Source: Planctomycetales bacterium (GTDB lineage: Bacteria > 4484-113 > JAFGCY01). Taken from it: a stretch of 15,245 nucleotides of DNA. Positions 1-7,898 of this stretch are shown here, piece by piece (position 1 is the first letter of the stretch; each line of letters begins with the position of its first letter). The translations under genes were made by a program, and so were the position numbers. The stretch covers positions 1-15,245 of the forward strand of contig JAHEFU010000049.1 of NCBI GenBank assembly GCA_024645305.1. The letters are read 5' to 3'. The notes beneath the pieces were generated by a model. The model did no database searches. It was given only the letters and a program-made list of their open reading frames with translations, and had not been told where the DNA came from.

Positions 1-717
1 CAACATCAGGTCGCGTGACTGGTCCACCTGGAACTGGTTGACCACGGGGCGCCCGCGGCGGGCTGTGGCCTTCCAGTTGATGCTGCGGAATTCATCGTCT
101 GGTGTGTACTCACGCAGATGGTCAAAATCCGTCCCGCGCCCGAACTTGCGGCTGTGATGCTGCCCGATCCCCCACAGCTTGCGCCGGTGCGCGAACAGGT
201 CTCCCCCCATCAGTTCATCGATCAGAGGGTAGACCCTCACCGACTGGTCCAGTTCAAAACGCAACTGTGTAACCCACAGCTGCAGGCCGGCAAGCACCCG
301 CAGTCCGATGCCACCGAGCGCCTGTTCACCACGCTCGCGACAGCGGATCACGAGAGGCACCTCGACAGTCGCCCCCGCGGCAACTGAGGACCAGTTGCCA
401 GCCACAGACTTGCGAAACTGCGGAAAGCTGTCCTCGAAGATCCGGAAGCGAATCGACATGCGGCTGGAGTTCTTCAGCAGATGCACCCCGCTGCGCGGCA
501 GTTCAACCGTCACTGTGCCTGGAAAGTCACGCGCCAGGCTGAGGTTTCCCCTGAGCAGGCTGCGGGTGGCAAGCAGATCAACCACCGCCAGCATGATGCA
601 CAGCAGGCTGACTGCGCTGACAACCGTGAACACGGCTGGCCAGACATAGCCTGGCAGGGCCAGTACTATCAGCACCAGTCCCAGCTGGCCCATCCGAACC
701 GAGGGGAAACTCAACAC
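1..717 (-). CDS. DUF58 domain protein, 3' end cut by window edge
   Basis: The frame is open without a stop from 717 to base 1 (239 codons); the C-terminus lies outside the window. The N-terminus is hydrophobic (two likely membrane segments within residues 10-55), followed by a beta-rich region. The DUF58 signature then appears near the edge: REYTPDDEFRSINWKATARR, the family's REYxPGDxxRxIdWxxxAR motif. DUF58 proteins usually accompany MoxR AAA ATPases and BatA/VWA proteins in envelope or chaperone-like modules; their exact role is poorly defined. The start is uncertain. GTG at 717 sits three bases after the amidohydrolase stop and gives an N-terminal FPSVR resembling the YPTRR seen in many DUF58 proteins. 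ATG at 693 is the alternative. Neither has a good Shine-Dalgarno sequence, so translation is probably coupled to the upstream gene. A BatA/VWA gene lies at 5072-7048, but no MoxR gene is in view. Confidence 0.88.
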   Translation of the reverse strand, partial: MLSFPSVRMGQLGLVLIVLALPGYVWPAVFTVVSAVSLLCIMLAVVDLLATRSLLRGNLSLARDFPGTVTVELPRSGVHLLKNSSRMSIRFRIFEDSFPQFRKSVAGNWSSVAAGATVEVPLVIRCRERGEQALGGIGLRVLAGLQLWVTQLRFELDQSVRVYPLIDELMGGDLFAHRRKLWGIGQHHSRKFGRGTDFDHLREYTPDDEFRSINWKATARRGRPVVNQFQVDQSRDLML

Positions 718-720
718 GGC

Positions 721-1923
721 CTAGTATTCGGCGAGCAGTCTATTGGCAACCCTGTACATTAGTTCATTGCCGATCGCCATGGCATCCTCGTCAATGTTGA
801 ACTTAGGATGGTGGTGCGGATAGATGCATTCCTTGGCAGTGTTGGCGGCGCCAATGAAGGCGAAGGCCCCGGGAACCTCAGCCAGGAAATCACTGAAATC
901 CTCCGCCCCCATCGTCTGCTGGTCATCCGTCACATTCGCGGCACCGACGATCGCTATCGCTTCCTCACGGACAAGTTCCGCCACACGGTGGTCGTTGACC
1001 GTGGCGACCTGCTCATGGGAGTAGTCAATGTCGGCATCGCAGCCGAGGGAGTCGGCAATCCCGTTGACCACCTCGTGGATCCGCCGCTTGAGCACCTGGT
1101 GCACATCCTTCTCGAACACGCGCACGCTCATCGTCAGTTTCGCATGGGGCGGAATGATGTTGTGCGCGGTCCCGGCGTGGAACTCGGAAACAGTGATCAC
1201 GGCACTCTTCAGCGGGTCAATATTGCGCGAGACAATGCTCTGCAGGGCCGTTATGATCTGCGCACCGCAGTAGATCGGGTCATTGCCTCCATGTGGGAAG
1301 GCAGCATGCGTTCCCTTGCCGTGGATCACGATGCGCACAGTGTCCACCGCTGCCATCACCGGGCCGCCACTGATCTGGATCTGGCCCGTCGGGCAACCGG
1401 CCCAGATGTGCTGGCCGTAAGCCACGGTCACATCAGGGCTCTTCAGTGCCCCATCCTCGATCATCTTCTGTGCGCCGTGGTGCCCTTCCTCTCCAGGCTG
1501 GTAGAGCAGCTTGATCCGGCCGCGCCCAATCCCCTCATTCTGCAGACGGCGGCTGACGGCAAGCTGCATCGCAGCATGCGTATCATGGCCGCAGGCATGC
1601 ATCTTGCCAACGTTCTGGGAAACATACTCGTGCGATGTTTCCTCCGTAATGGGCAGGGCATCAATGTCCGCCCGCAGCATCACGGTCGGACCGGGCTTGC
1701 CACTGTCTACCAGGCTAATCACACCGGTCTGGGCACTGCGCTCAGTCTGCAGACCATAGGACTGCAACTGGGACTCCACATATTGAGCCGTTTCATGGGT
1801 TTCCATCCCGACTTCCGGATGCGCATGCAGGTAGCGCCGGTTGGCGACCAGTTCGCTGTGTGCGGCCCTTGTTACCGCATCAATGTTTACACCTGGGAGC
1901 AGGTTTTCCTGGATAGCTGACAT
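721..1923 (-). CDS. M20D-family metallo-amidohydrolase (N-acyl amino acid / hippurate hydrolase type)
   Basis: The 400-residue product has the length and motifs of M20D peptidases, cytosolic di-metal enzymes that cleave the amide bond of N-acyl amino acids (hippurate, N-acetyl amino acids, IAA conjugates). Visible motifs are LRADIDALPITEE (about 83-95), MHACGHDTHA with metal ligands Cys111 and His113, YQPGEEG with catalytic Glu145 and ligand Glu146, His172 in QHIW, the dimerisation-domain stretch GKGTHAAFPHGGNDP (202-216), MGAEDFS, and the C-terminal HHHPKF carrying the last His ligand (about 371). All catalytic residues are present. The physiological substrate cannot be told from sequence. 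The ATG at 1923 has no Shine-Dalgarno sequence but lies six bases after a TAGAAT box, suggesting a leaderless mRNA. It is divergent from the helicase gene and in operon with the downstream DUF58 gene; nothing in the sequence links their functions. Confidence 0.93.
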   Translation of the reverse strand: MSAIQENLLPGVNIDAVTRAAHSELVANRRYLHAHPEVGMETHETAQYVESQLQSYGLQTERSAQTGVISLVDSGKPGPTVMLRADIDALPITEETSHEYVSQNVGKMHACGHDTHAAMQLAVSRRLQNEGIGRGRIKLLYQPGEEGHHGAQKMIEDGALKSPDVTVAYGQHIWAGCPTGQIQISGGPVMAAVDTVRIVIHGKGTHAAFPHGGNDPIYCGAQIITALQSIVSRNIDPLKSAVITVSEFHAGTAHNIIPPHAKLTMSVRVFEKDVHQVLKRRIHEVVNGIADSLGCDADIDYSHEQVATVNDHRVAELVREEAIAIVGAANVTDDQQTMGAEDFSDFLAEVPGAFAFIGAANTAKECIYPHHHPKFNIDEDAMAIGNELMYRVANRLLAEY

Positions 1924-1929
1924 GCCATG

Positions 1930-1935
1930 ATTCTA
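1930..1935 (-). promoter_or_regulatory. -10 box of the amidohydrolase gene, leaderless geometry
   Basis: On the minus strand TAGAAT (5 of 6 to TATAAT) ends six bases before ATG 1923, so transcription should start at or next to the ATG. No convincing -35 element is visible. It lies in the 86-bp divergent intergenic region 1924-2009. Confidence 0.5.
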
Positions 1936-1970
1936 GCGTCTAACACTTCCCACCGGGATAGATTGCTGAT

Positions 1971-2001
1971 TTGCACTTACTATACGGATGTAAGCTATAG
2001 T
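1971..2001 (+). promoter_or_regulatory. Promoter of the helicase-lpxC operon, leaderless geometry
   Basis: TTGCAC (1971-1976) is a weak -35 candidate and TATAGT (1996-2001) a good -10, with a long 19-base spacer. The -10 ends eight bases before the GTG start at 2010 and no Shine-Dalgarno sequence intervenes, so the mRNA probably begins at or next to the start codon. Confidence 0.5.
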
Positions 2002-2009
2002 ATCTGATC

Positions 2010-4226
2010 GTGGCAAGGGCCAAGCTTGAACTGGGTAGCCGGGACGGCCGTACAATCGTGTTCAGGGGGAACCGCAAGTACCTGCCTGCCCGCATCCGAT
2101 CCGTCATCAACAGTCATTTCAGCAACTGGAACTCCCTCAAGGACATTGCCGAGTGGCCGAGGCTGCTGCGCGAACTTGCGGAAGCAAACGCCCACAAGAC
2201 CTTCGAAGGCACGGACTGGACAGCACTCAATGTCTACTACGACGAAGAGATGAAACGCTACAGTGTCGTGATCCACGGCATCGTGCTGGAAGGCAATGCC
2301 CACTTTGAGGTTCTGCCACTGGTGAAGGACTGTGCTCCCGGCATCAAGCGGATCCGCAGTGAGTACTGCAATGCCGAGGCCCGGCTGCATAACAACCACG
2401 ACATCTGGCGGGTGGAGAAGCTTCTGCGGCGGGAGGCGGCCAAGGTTCGCTTCTCACCGGATTTCGCTGCGGCCCTGAAGCTGTTTGCCGCCGGCGCAAT
2501 CAGTATCGAACCCTCACTGAGCTTCTTCAGGCAAATCCAGGTTTACCACACCCCGCAGTTCCTGCACCGCGAGCTGCTGGCAGCGATAAACCCGGCGATT
2601 GACAAGGTACACACCATCACTGATGCCACACAGCTGGAGCAGCTGATTGACAGGCTGAAGTCCCTCGGTGCAAACCTGCGCGTAGCGCCGGGCATCGCGG
2701 AGATTATTGAGCATTACAACCAGCTGAGCCGAATCTGCTCCGACGCTGCCTACGACCTTGCGGTTGACAATGTGCTGACTGGCAAGCTCAAGGCTGACCT
2801 CTACGCCTACCAGCGCGAGGGCGTGGGATTCCTCGTGCATAACCACCGGGCCCTGCTGGCTGATGACATGGGACTCGGCAAGACGCTGCAGGCCATGGCG
2901 GGCGCGCTGTACCTGCAGCAGACAACCGGCCTGCAGCGTGTGCTGATTGTCTGTCCATCCTCACTCAAGTACCAGTGGCAGGAGGAAATCCGCAAGTTCA
3001 CAAATGAGCGTGTGCAGGTGATAACCGGCAGCAAGCAGGAACGCACCGCGATCTATGAATCCGCCTCGACCGGAGATGGTGGCCTGCTGCAGGTGGATGA
3101 TACGCCGTTCTTCAGTGTGATCAATTACGAACTGGTGCACCGGGACATTGAGCAGCTGCAGAAACTGGCACCACAGTTGCTGATCCTCGACGAAGCCCAG
3201 CGAGTGAAGAACTTCCGCACTAAGACGGCCCAGGCGGTTTTCAGCATCCCCGCTGCCAACGTATTCGTGCTGACCGGCACCCCACTGGAGAACCAGCTGA
3301 TGGAGTTGTTCACGATCCTCAAATTCGTTGACGACCGCGCACTGGGCAAGAATCCCGTGGCGTTTAGGGACCGCTATGTTGTCACGGACCAGTTCGGCTC
3401 GATCAAGGGCTACCGGCATGTCGAGGAAGTCGCCCGCAAGATTGCCGGCATCACGCTGCGGCGAACCAAGGAAGAGGCCCTGGAGGACCTGCCGGCCCTT
3501 GTCACCAGTTATGCGAGGCTGGAACTGACGGATGAACAGAAGGGAATATACCGCGAACTGCGCGGAGAAGCCCGTGACATGCTGAGTGAGGAAGCCTGGG
3601 ACAGCACCCATACTCAGAACGCGATGGTGCTGCTGCAGCGGCTGCGGGAGGTCTGTGACAGCCCCGAGCTGATTGATCCACAGTACACGAGCAGCCAGAA
3701 GCTGATCGAGCTGGAAGCCATCCTCGAGGACGAAGTGACGGCCCTGGACCGTCAGGCGATCATCTTCACGCAGTGGACCCGCATGGGTGAAATCATCAAG
3801 CGCCAGTTACTGGCCGGAGGATACTCCTGTGCCTTCCTGCATGGCGGACTGAAGGCCGAGGAACGCCAGGTGCTCGTGAACCGCTTCCAGAACGGTGAGG
3901 ACCGGATCTTCATTTCCACGGATGCCGGGGGTACTGGCCTGAACCTGCAAAGCGCATCACTGGTGATCAACTACGACCTGCCCTTCAACCCCGCCAAGCT
4001 GGACCAGCGGATTGCCCGGGCGCACCGCCTGGGTCAGAAGCAGACGGTTTTCGTAGTCAACATGATCTGCCGCAACACCGTTGAGGAGCGGCTGATCCGG
4101 ATCCTCAGCGAAAAGAAGTCCCTGTTTGACGAGGTATTCGGTAACATATCTGACCCGCGCAATATTTCAGGGACATCCATGTCGCCAAGATCAATGAGGG
4201 AACTGCTGATGGAACTGATCCGATGA
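2010..4226 (+). CDS. Snf2/SWI2-family DNA-dependent ATPase (helicase-like)
   Basis: The 738-residue product belongs to superfamily 2, Snf2 family: ATP-driven DNA translocases that remodel protein-DNA or nucleic-acid structures. Residues 1-260 form an N-terminal region I do not recognise. The Snf2 core starts at LYAYQREGVGFL (Q motif). It has Walker A DDMGLGKT (285-292, Lys291), Walker B/motif II DEAQ (394-397, variant of DEAH) followed by RVKN, motif III TGTPLENQ, then the second RecA lobe with HGGLKAEERQ, STDAGGTGLNLQ, VINYDLPFNPAKLDQR and motif VI QRIARAHRLGQ (666-676). All ATPase residues are intact. The start is GTG 2010: an in-frame TAG lies just upstream (1998), no ATG occurs between, and a -10 box sits eight bases ahead. 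The TGA stop overlaps the lpxC ATG (ATGA), so the two are co-transcribed and probably translationally coupled, an unusual pairing of DNA and lipid A functions. Confidence 0.93.
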   Translation: MARAKLELGSRDGRTIVFRGNRKYLPARIRSVINSHFSNWNSLKDIAEWPRLLRELAEANAHKTFEGTDWTALNVYYDEEMKRYSVVIHGIVLEGNAHFEVLPLVKDCAPGIKRIRSEYCNAEARLHNNHDIWRVEKLLRREAAKVRFSPDFAAALKLFAAGAISIEPSLSFFRQIQVYHTPQFLHRELLAAINPAIDKVHTITDATQLEQLIDRLKSLGANLRVAPGIAEIIEHYNQLSRICSDAAYDLAVDNVLTGKLKADLYAYQREGVGFLVHNHRALLADDMGLGKTLQAMAGALYLQQTTGLQRVLIVCPSSLKYQWQEEIRKFTNERVQVITGSKQERTAIYESASTGDGGLLQVDDTPFFSVINYELVHRDIEQLQKLAPQLLILDEAQRVKNFRTKTAQAVFSIPAANVFVLTGTPLENQLMELFTILKFVDDRALGKNPVAFRDRYVVTDQFGSIKGYRHVEEVARKIAGITLRRTKEEALEDLPALVTSYARLELTDEQKGIYRELRGEARDMLSEEAWDSTHTQNAMVLLQRLREVCDSPELIDPQYTSSQKLIELEAILEDEVTALDRQAIIFTQWTRMGEIIKRQLLAGGYSCAFLHGGLKAEERQVLVNRFQNGEDRIFISTDAGGTGLNLQSASLVINYDLPFNPAKLDQRIARAHRLGQKQTVFVVNMICRNTVEERLIRILSEKKSLFDEVFGNISDPRNISGTSMSPRSMRELLMELIR

Positions 4227-5071
4227 TTGGAAACAACATACAATCCGCAACGCTGGCTGAGCCCCTGGCCATCGAAGGCCGTGGTTTATTCAGCGGGCAG
4301 CCCTGCCGTGCCCTGGTCCTGCCCCGCCACACGCGGTATGGCCTGACATATTTCCGGGATGGAACCGCTATTGAAGCCATTCCAGCCAACTTCCACGAGC
4401 AGCCAAACTGTACCGTGCTGTCTGACGGGCCTGTCAGTGTCGCCGTCACCGAGCATCTGCAGGCAGCGTTATGGGCAGCGGGTATTGACAGTGTGGAAAT
4501 CCATGTTGACGGGCCGGAGATCCCCAACCATGATGGCGGGGCAGCCTCACTGTATGAGCTGCTTTCTGCTGTCCCCCTCGTGTCACTGGAGAGACTGCGG
4601 CCCCAGTTGACAATTGCCGAAGGTGTTGAAGTTCGCGATGGTGACAGTTACATACGTGTGGATCCCGCCAAGGAACTGAGCATCAGGTATTCCTTTGCAC
4701 ACCCGGAACTCGGGGAGCAGGAATATGCTGCGCGCATAGACCGGTCAATGGCGGTCCGGGAACTGCTGCCGGCCCGCACCTTCATCACCGAGCGGGAGGC
4801 GCAGCTGGCCAGACAGGCCGGTTTCCTGAAAAATGATCATGAGGAGGATGCGCTCGTACTGCGTGATGGCCATCCCAGCAAGCCTTTCCTGTATCCGGAT
4901 GAGTTTGCGCGTCACAAAGTCCTGGACCTTTTTGGCGACTTGTACATCCTGCCCTTTGAATGGAGCGGAAACATCACGGCATGGCGCAGCGGACATAAGC
5001 TAAACCGGGAACTTGCCAGGCAGCTGGCTGAAATGTATGCTGCAGCGAATGCGGGGGATGAAAACCCGTAA
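4223..5071 (+). CDS. lpxC: UDP-3-O-acyl-N-acetylglucosamine deacetylase (LpxC)
   Basis: This 282-residue protein is the zinc deacetylase for the committed step of lipid A synthesis, acting on UDP-3-O-acyl-GlcNAc in the cytoplasm. The key residues are all visible: Glu77-His78 in TEHLQAAL (catalytic base and zinc ligand), EIPNHDGGA, the PARTF motif (183-187), His231 and Asp235 in FARHKVLDLFGDL (zinc ligands), and His258 in SGHKLN. Two variations from common LpxC are the N-terminal GRGLFSG in place of GVGLHSG and DGGA in place of DGSA; neither touches a metal ligand. It is slightly shorter than the usual ~300 residues and is not fused to FabZ. The ATG overlaps the helicase stop as ATGA and there is no strong Shine-Dalgarno sequence, so coupled translation is likely. 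Its presence implies an LPS-type outer membrane, although no other lpx gene is in the window. Confidence 0.93.
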   Translation: MIGNNIQSATLAEPLAIEGRGLFSGQPCRALVLPRHTRYGLTYFRDGTAIEAIPANFHEQPNCTVLSDGPVSVAVTEHLQAALWAAGIDSVEIHVDGPEIPNHDGGAASLYELLSAVPLVSLERLRPQLTIAEGVEVRDGDSYIRVDPAKELSIRYSFAHPELGEQEYAARIDRSMAVRELLPARTFITEREAQLARQAGFLKNDHEEDALVLRDGHPSKPFLYPDEFARHKVLDLFGDLYILPFEWSGNITAWRSGHKLNRELARQLAEMYAAANAGDENP

Positions 5072-7048
5072 TCAGAATATCCGGGTGTGGTAGAGATACC
5101 ACTCCACGGTGATGAGCAAAAGCACGATGCCGATGATCCAGGGATAGAATTCCCGGTTGCGCATCACTTCCTGAACGCCCCTGATCTCGCCAAGGCCTTC
5201 TGCACCATTCTGCGCCAGGAATTCCTCGGCGTTCTTCGTGCGGATCGTCTCCGAGGGGGCGATGTTGCTCTCTGCTTCATTGACAAGGCTGACGGGCAGC
5301 AAGCGGGTCTCCAGCACACTGCCAGAGCTATCAAGGAATTCGATGGTGTAAATACCGATCTGCCTGGTGTCGCTGATTGCGAAGCGGCGCGAATTCAGCT
5401 CCTCGTTCTCGCCCTCCCCGTCCGGGCGCGTCAACCGGTAGCCGGTGGCCTCGACCGGGGCCAGCAGTTCGGCAGGGTTGCCAGCCGCCACGCTGTTGCC
5501 GGCACTGCCGGCACTGGCCTGCCCCAGGTAACTGATGGTATCCATCATGAACAGTGGGAAGGCACTGAGTACCGGGAAATTGCTGTCGTAGATGTCAAAC
5601 GCCAGGTAGATGGACTTCTGACCGCTGTTGTCACCTTCAATCACCAGCGGCCCTTCGCTCGTATCGATGATGCTGCGGGCGAATGACCTGAGCTGCACCT
5701 GCCGCTGGCTGTTCAGGTTGAGGGTGTTGAAGCGGGCAATCCGCGTCGTCGGGTGGGTCACGCTCTCGCTGACGACGGCCAGGTACACAGGCGGGTCGGC
5801 CTGGTAGTTCTTCTCGATCTCCATACCGGCTTCCACCGGCAGCAGCTGGTTGCTCGTTGAATTGATGAACAGGTAGCTGTCGGCCGGGTCAGTGATGCTT
5901 GGGGCGTCACCCTCCACGACCCAGACATCCATGTCGGTTGTCACCGGAGCGCCGTCGTCCAACGCCTGGCCGCTGGCGTCAGTGATGATCTGGGTGAAGC
6001 CGGAGCCGTCATATTCGAAGTAGTCGATGTTCGGCAGGCTGGACAGCAGCGCCCTGAGCAGGATGCTGTCTCCCTCGGTACACAGTGCAACCTTGTAGCG
6101 CGGCTGCTCGGGCAGTACGATCCAGGCACTGTTGTCAGCTTCCAGTGGATCATCCACATCAATTTCCACCCGCAGTGGATCGGGGAAGTACGGCACCTGG
6201 TCAATCACGATTTCACGACGCTGGCCGGGCCGCAGGCTGACTTCCTCCGTTACGCTGTCCACATCGTTACGGTACAGCGTCAGATCGAAGTCCTGCTGGG
6301 TTCCGTAGTAGTTATGGACAGCCACGAACAGCTCATAGCTGAGTGACAGAGGGTTCAGCCTGGCTCCGGCTCCGACGATGGCTACGTTGTCAGCAGTCTC
6401 GCCGACGGGAAAGAAGTGGATTTCCAGGTCCGTCGTGCTGTCCGGACTCAGGTCACTTACGGCTCCGTCTGAGAAAATCACGGCCCGGGAGTTGCCCTCT
6501 GAGATCGAGGAACAGAAGCGCATCGCACTATCCAGGTCGGCCTGCCCTCCGGCATGGTCGCGGGCACGGCTGATGGCTTTCTTCAGGGTATTGTGGTTGC
6601 TTGTGAATCCGCAGAGGGTTATCGGACTGCTGGGTCCGGCAACAATCACCATGCCCTCCGCCCCCCGCCTGAATCCGCTGACGGTTTCCTCGGCAATCCT
6701 CTGGGCCTCACCGAGCCTGTCGGGACTGACATCGGTTGCCAGCATGGAACTGCTGGCATCGATCACGATGATGGTTTTCCCGCCCTCGATGAAGCTGTCA
6801 AACATGAAGGGTCGGGACAGCGCCAGTGCCAGGAGGATCATCGCGAGGATCTGCAGGATCATCAGCAGATTGCGCCTGAGCTTCTGCCAGGGTGCATTCG
6901 CCCGGAAGTCAGCCAGGGCCTGTTCCCACAGCAGGGTCGAGCTGACATCCACCTTGACGCGCTTCAGCTTGAGGATGTACAGGAGGATGATCCCGCCGGC
7001 GAGAGCCCCCCAGGCCAGTGCAAGCGGATTTAGGAAGAATCTTTCCAC
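5072..7048 (-). CDS. BatA-type membrane protein with von Willebrand factor A domain
   Basis: The 658-residue protein has the BatA N-terminal arrangement: a short N-terminus, membrane segment 1 (about 9-25), a basic/amphipathic loop with LKLKRVKVDVSSTLLW, and membrane segment 2 (60-78) ending in ALSRPF. A VWA domain follows with a complete MIDAS start, IDASSSM (Asp97, Ser99, Ser101), and a later FSDG strand. The middle (about 270-620) is a long beta-rich region of no recognised catalytic type. A C-terminal membrane helix lies at about 637-653. Relatives occur with DUF58 and MoxR genes and are thought to act in envelope integrity or metal-dependent protein interactions; the function here is inferred. 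The start is GTG 7048, eight bases after a perfect TATAAT and without a Shine-Dalgarno sequence. It follows the sigma gene after 34 bases, and its stop abuts the convergent lpxC stop. Confidence 0.85.
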   Translation of the reverse strand: MERFFLNPLALAWGALAGGIILLYILKLKRVKVDVSSTLLWEQALADFRANAPWQKLRRNLLMILQILAMILLALALSRPFMFDSFIEGGKTIIVIDASSSMLATDVSPDRLGEAQRIAEETVSGFRRGAEGMVIVAGPSSPITLCGFTSNHNTLKKAISRARDHAGGQADLDSAMRFCSSISEGNSRAVIFSDGAVSDLSPDSTTDLEIHFFPVGETADNVAIVGAGARLNPLSLSYELFVAVHNYYGTQQDFDLTLYRNDVDSVTEEVSLRPGQRREIVIDQVPYFPDPLRVEIDVDDPLEADNSAWIVLPEQPRYKVALCTEGDSILLRALLSSLPNIDYFEYDGSGFTQIITDASGQALDDGAPVTTDMDVWVVEGDAPSITDPADSYLFINSTSNQLLPVEAGMEIEKNYQADPPVYLAVVSESVTHPTTRIARFNTLNLNSQRQVQLRSFARSIIDTSEGPLVIEGDNSGQKSIYLAFDIYDSNFPVLSAFPLFMMDTISYLGQASAGSAGNSVAAGNPAELLAPVEATGYRLTRPDGEGENEELNSRRFAISDTRQIGIYTIEFLDSSGSVLETRLLPVSLVNEAESNIAPSETIRTKNAEEFLAQNGAEGLGEIRGVQEVMRNREFYPWIIGIVLLLITVEWYLYHTRIF

Positions 7049-7056
7049 TGATATGG

Positions 7057-7062
7057 ATTATA
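7057..7062 (-). promoter_or_regulatory. -10 box of the BatA/VWA gene, leaderless geometry
   Basis: A perfect TATAAT on the minus strand ends eight bases before GTG 7048, inside the 34-base gap after the sigma gene stop. No good -35 is seen. The gene may therefore be transcribed from its own start as a leaderless mRNA in addition to read-through from the sigma operon. Confidence 0.55.
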
Positions 7063-7082
7063 GCGGAACCCGGCAAATGGTT

Positions 7083-7898
7083 TCAGATTGCGAGGTTTTC
7101 GAGGTCCTCGGGAGCCAGCATGCCACGCAGCTTGCCCAGCGCCTTGCGTGTCAGCCGCGAGACGTTCATCTGACTCGTTACCAGCACATCGGCGATTTCC
7201 TTCTGGGTCTTCTGCTCAAAGAAGTACAGCTTGATCACCCTTGATTCCGTCTCCGTCAGGTTGGAGAGGATACTCTCCCAGAAGATGCTGCGCTTTGTGC
7301 TGTTCAGGTCGTGGCTGGCATTGGCTGAGCCGTCGTCGGATAAGCTGAAGCTGACATCGCTTTCACGCTCATTGTCCTTGAAGCTCTGGGGGTGATAGGC
7401 ACTGCCAAGCTCCATTGCCTCAAGCACCTGCTCCTCGGAAAACCCGGTCTTGGTGGCGATTTCCGCAACGGTCGGCTCCTGCTCAGAGTTACTGTTCAGT
7501 TCGTTGACCGCATTGAAGACCTTGAGTGAACGTTCCTTCAGGTCCCGGGGGACATTGATGGCCCAGGTCTTGTCGCGGAAATACCGTTGGATCTCACCCT
7601 GGATGGTCTGCCAGGCGTATGTGGAGAAGCGGTAATTGAAATCCAGGTCGAAACGCCTGACGGCCAGGAGCAGCCCGTAGGACCCAACCTGCACCAGGTC
7701 TTCAAACTGGTCAGGCTGGTACTTGAACTTGTGGACTATGCGGTATACGAGGGGCTTGAATTTTTCAACGATGAGTTCTTCGTTGGCGGGGGTAGGATCG
7801 TCGATATAACGCGCAAAAAGGGCGCGTTCTTCCTCGCGCTCCTTTTCACGTTCAATTGATTCGAGGCTCTGGTTAGGCTCGTCCGTCCTGTCTGTCAT
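7083..7898 (-). CDS. SigB/SigF-type alternative RNA polymerase sigma factor
   Basis: The 271-residue product is a sigma-70 family factor of the SigB/SigF/SigG group 3 type. Region 2 (about 41-111) includes EDLVQVGSYGLLLAVRRFD, FSTYAWQTIQGEIQRYFRDK and the TWAINVPRDLKE stretch typical of SigB/SigF. Region 3 spans about 118-170, and region 4 (207-259) has the helix-turn-helix TQKEIADVLVTSQMNVSRL. A highly charged N-terminus (EREKEREEER) and a Ser/Asp-rich linker before region 4 are individual features. I chose ATG 7898 rather than the longer in-frame ATG 7964: the extra 22 residues are a Ser/Thr-rich stretch lying wholly over the upstream anti-sigma gene, whereas 7898 gives a 26-base overlap typical of coupled pairs. 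The upstream RsbW-like gene and a SigB-type promoter indicate an autoregulated stress or developmental regulon. Its triggers are unknown. Confidence 0.92.
   Translation of the reverse strand: MTDRTDEPNQSLESIEREKEREEERALFARYIDDPTPANEELIVEKFKPLVYRIVHKFKYQPDQFEDLVQVGSYGLLLAVRRFDLDFNYRFSTYAWQTIQGEIQRYFRDKTWAINVPRDLKERSLKVFNAVNELNSNSEQEPTVAEIATKTGFSEEQVLEAMELGSAYHPQSFKDNERESDVSFSLSDDGSANASHDLNSTKRSIFWESILSNLTETESRVIKLYFFEQKTQKEIADVLVTSQMNVSRLTRKALGKLRGMLAPEDLENLAI

Noticed and set aside
808..1920. 370-codon open frame on the plus strand opposite the amidohydrolase gene
   Set aside because: No recognisable domain; it mirrors a high-GC gene with complete M20 motifs on the other strand, so it is a shadow frame.
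4480..4485. GGGTAT inside lpxC as a second SigB-type promoter
   Set aside because: No GTTT element at 12-16 bases upstream, and it lies in the middle of a coding region.
6586..6591. GGGTAT on the strand opposite the VWA gene
   Set aside because: No matching -35 and no plus-strand gene downstream within reach.
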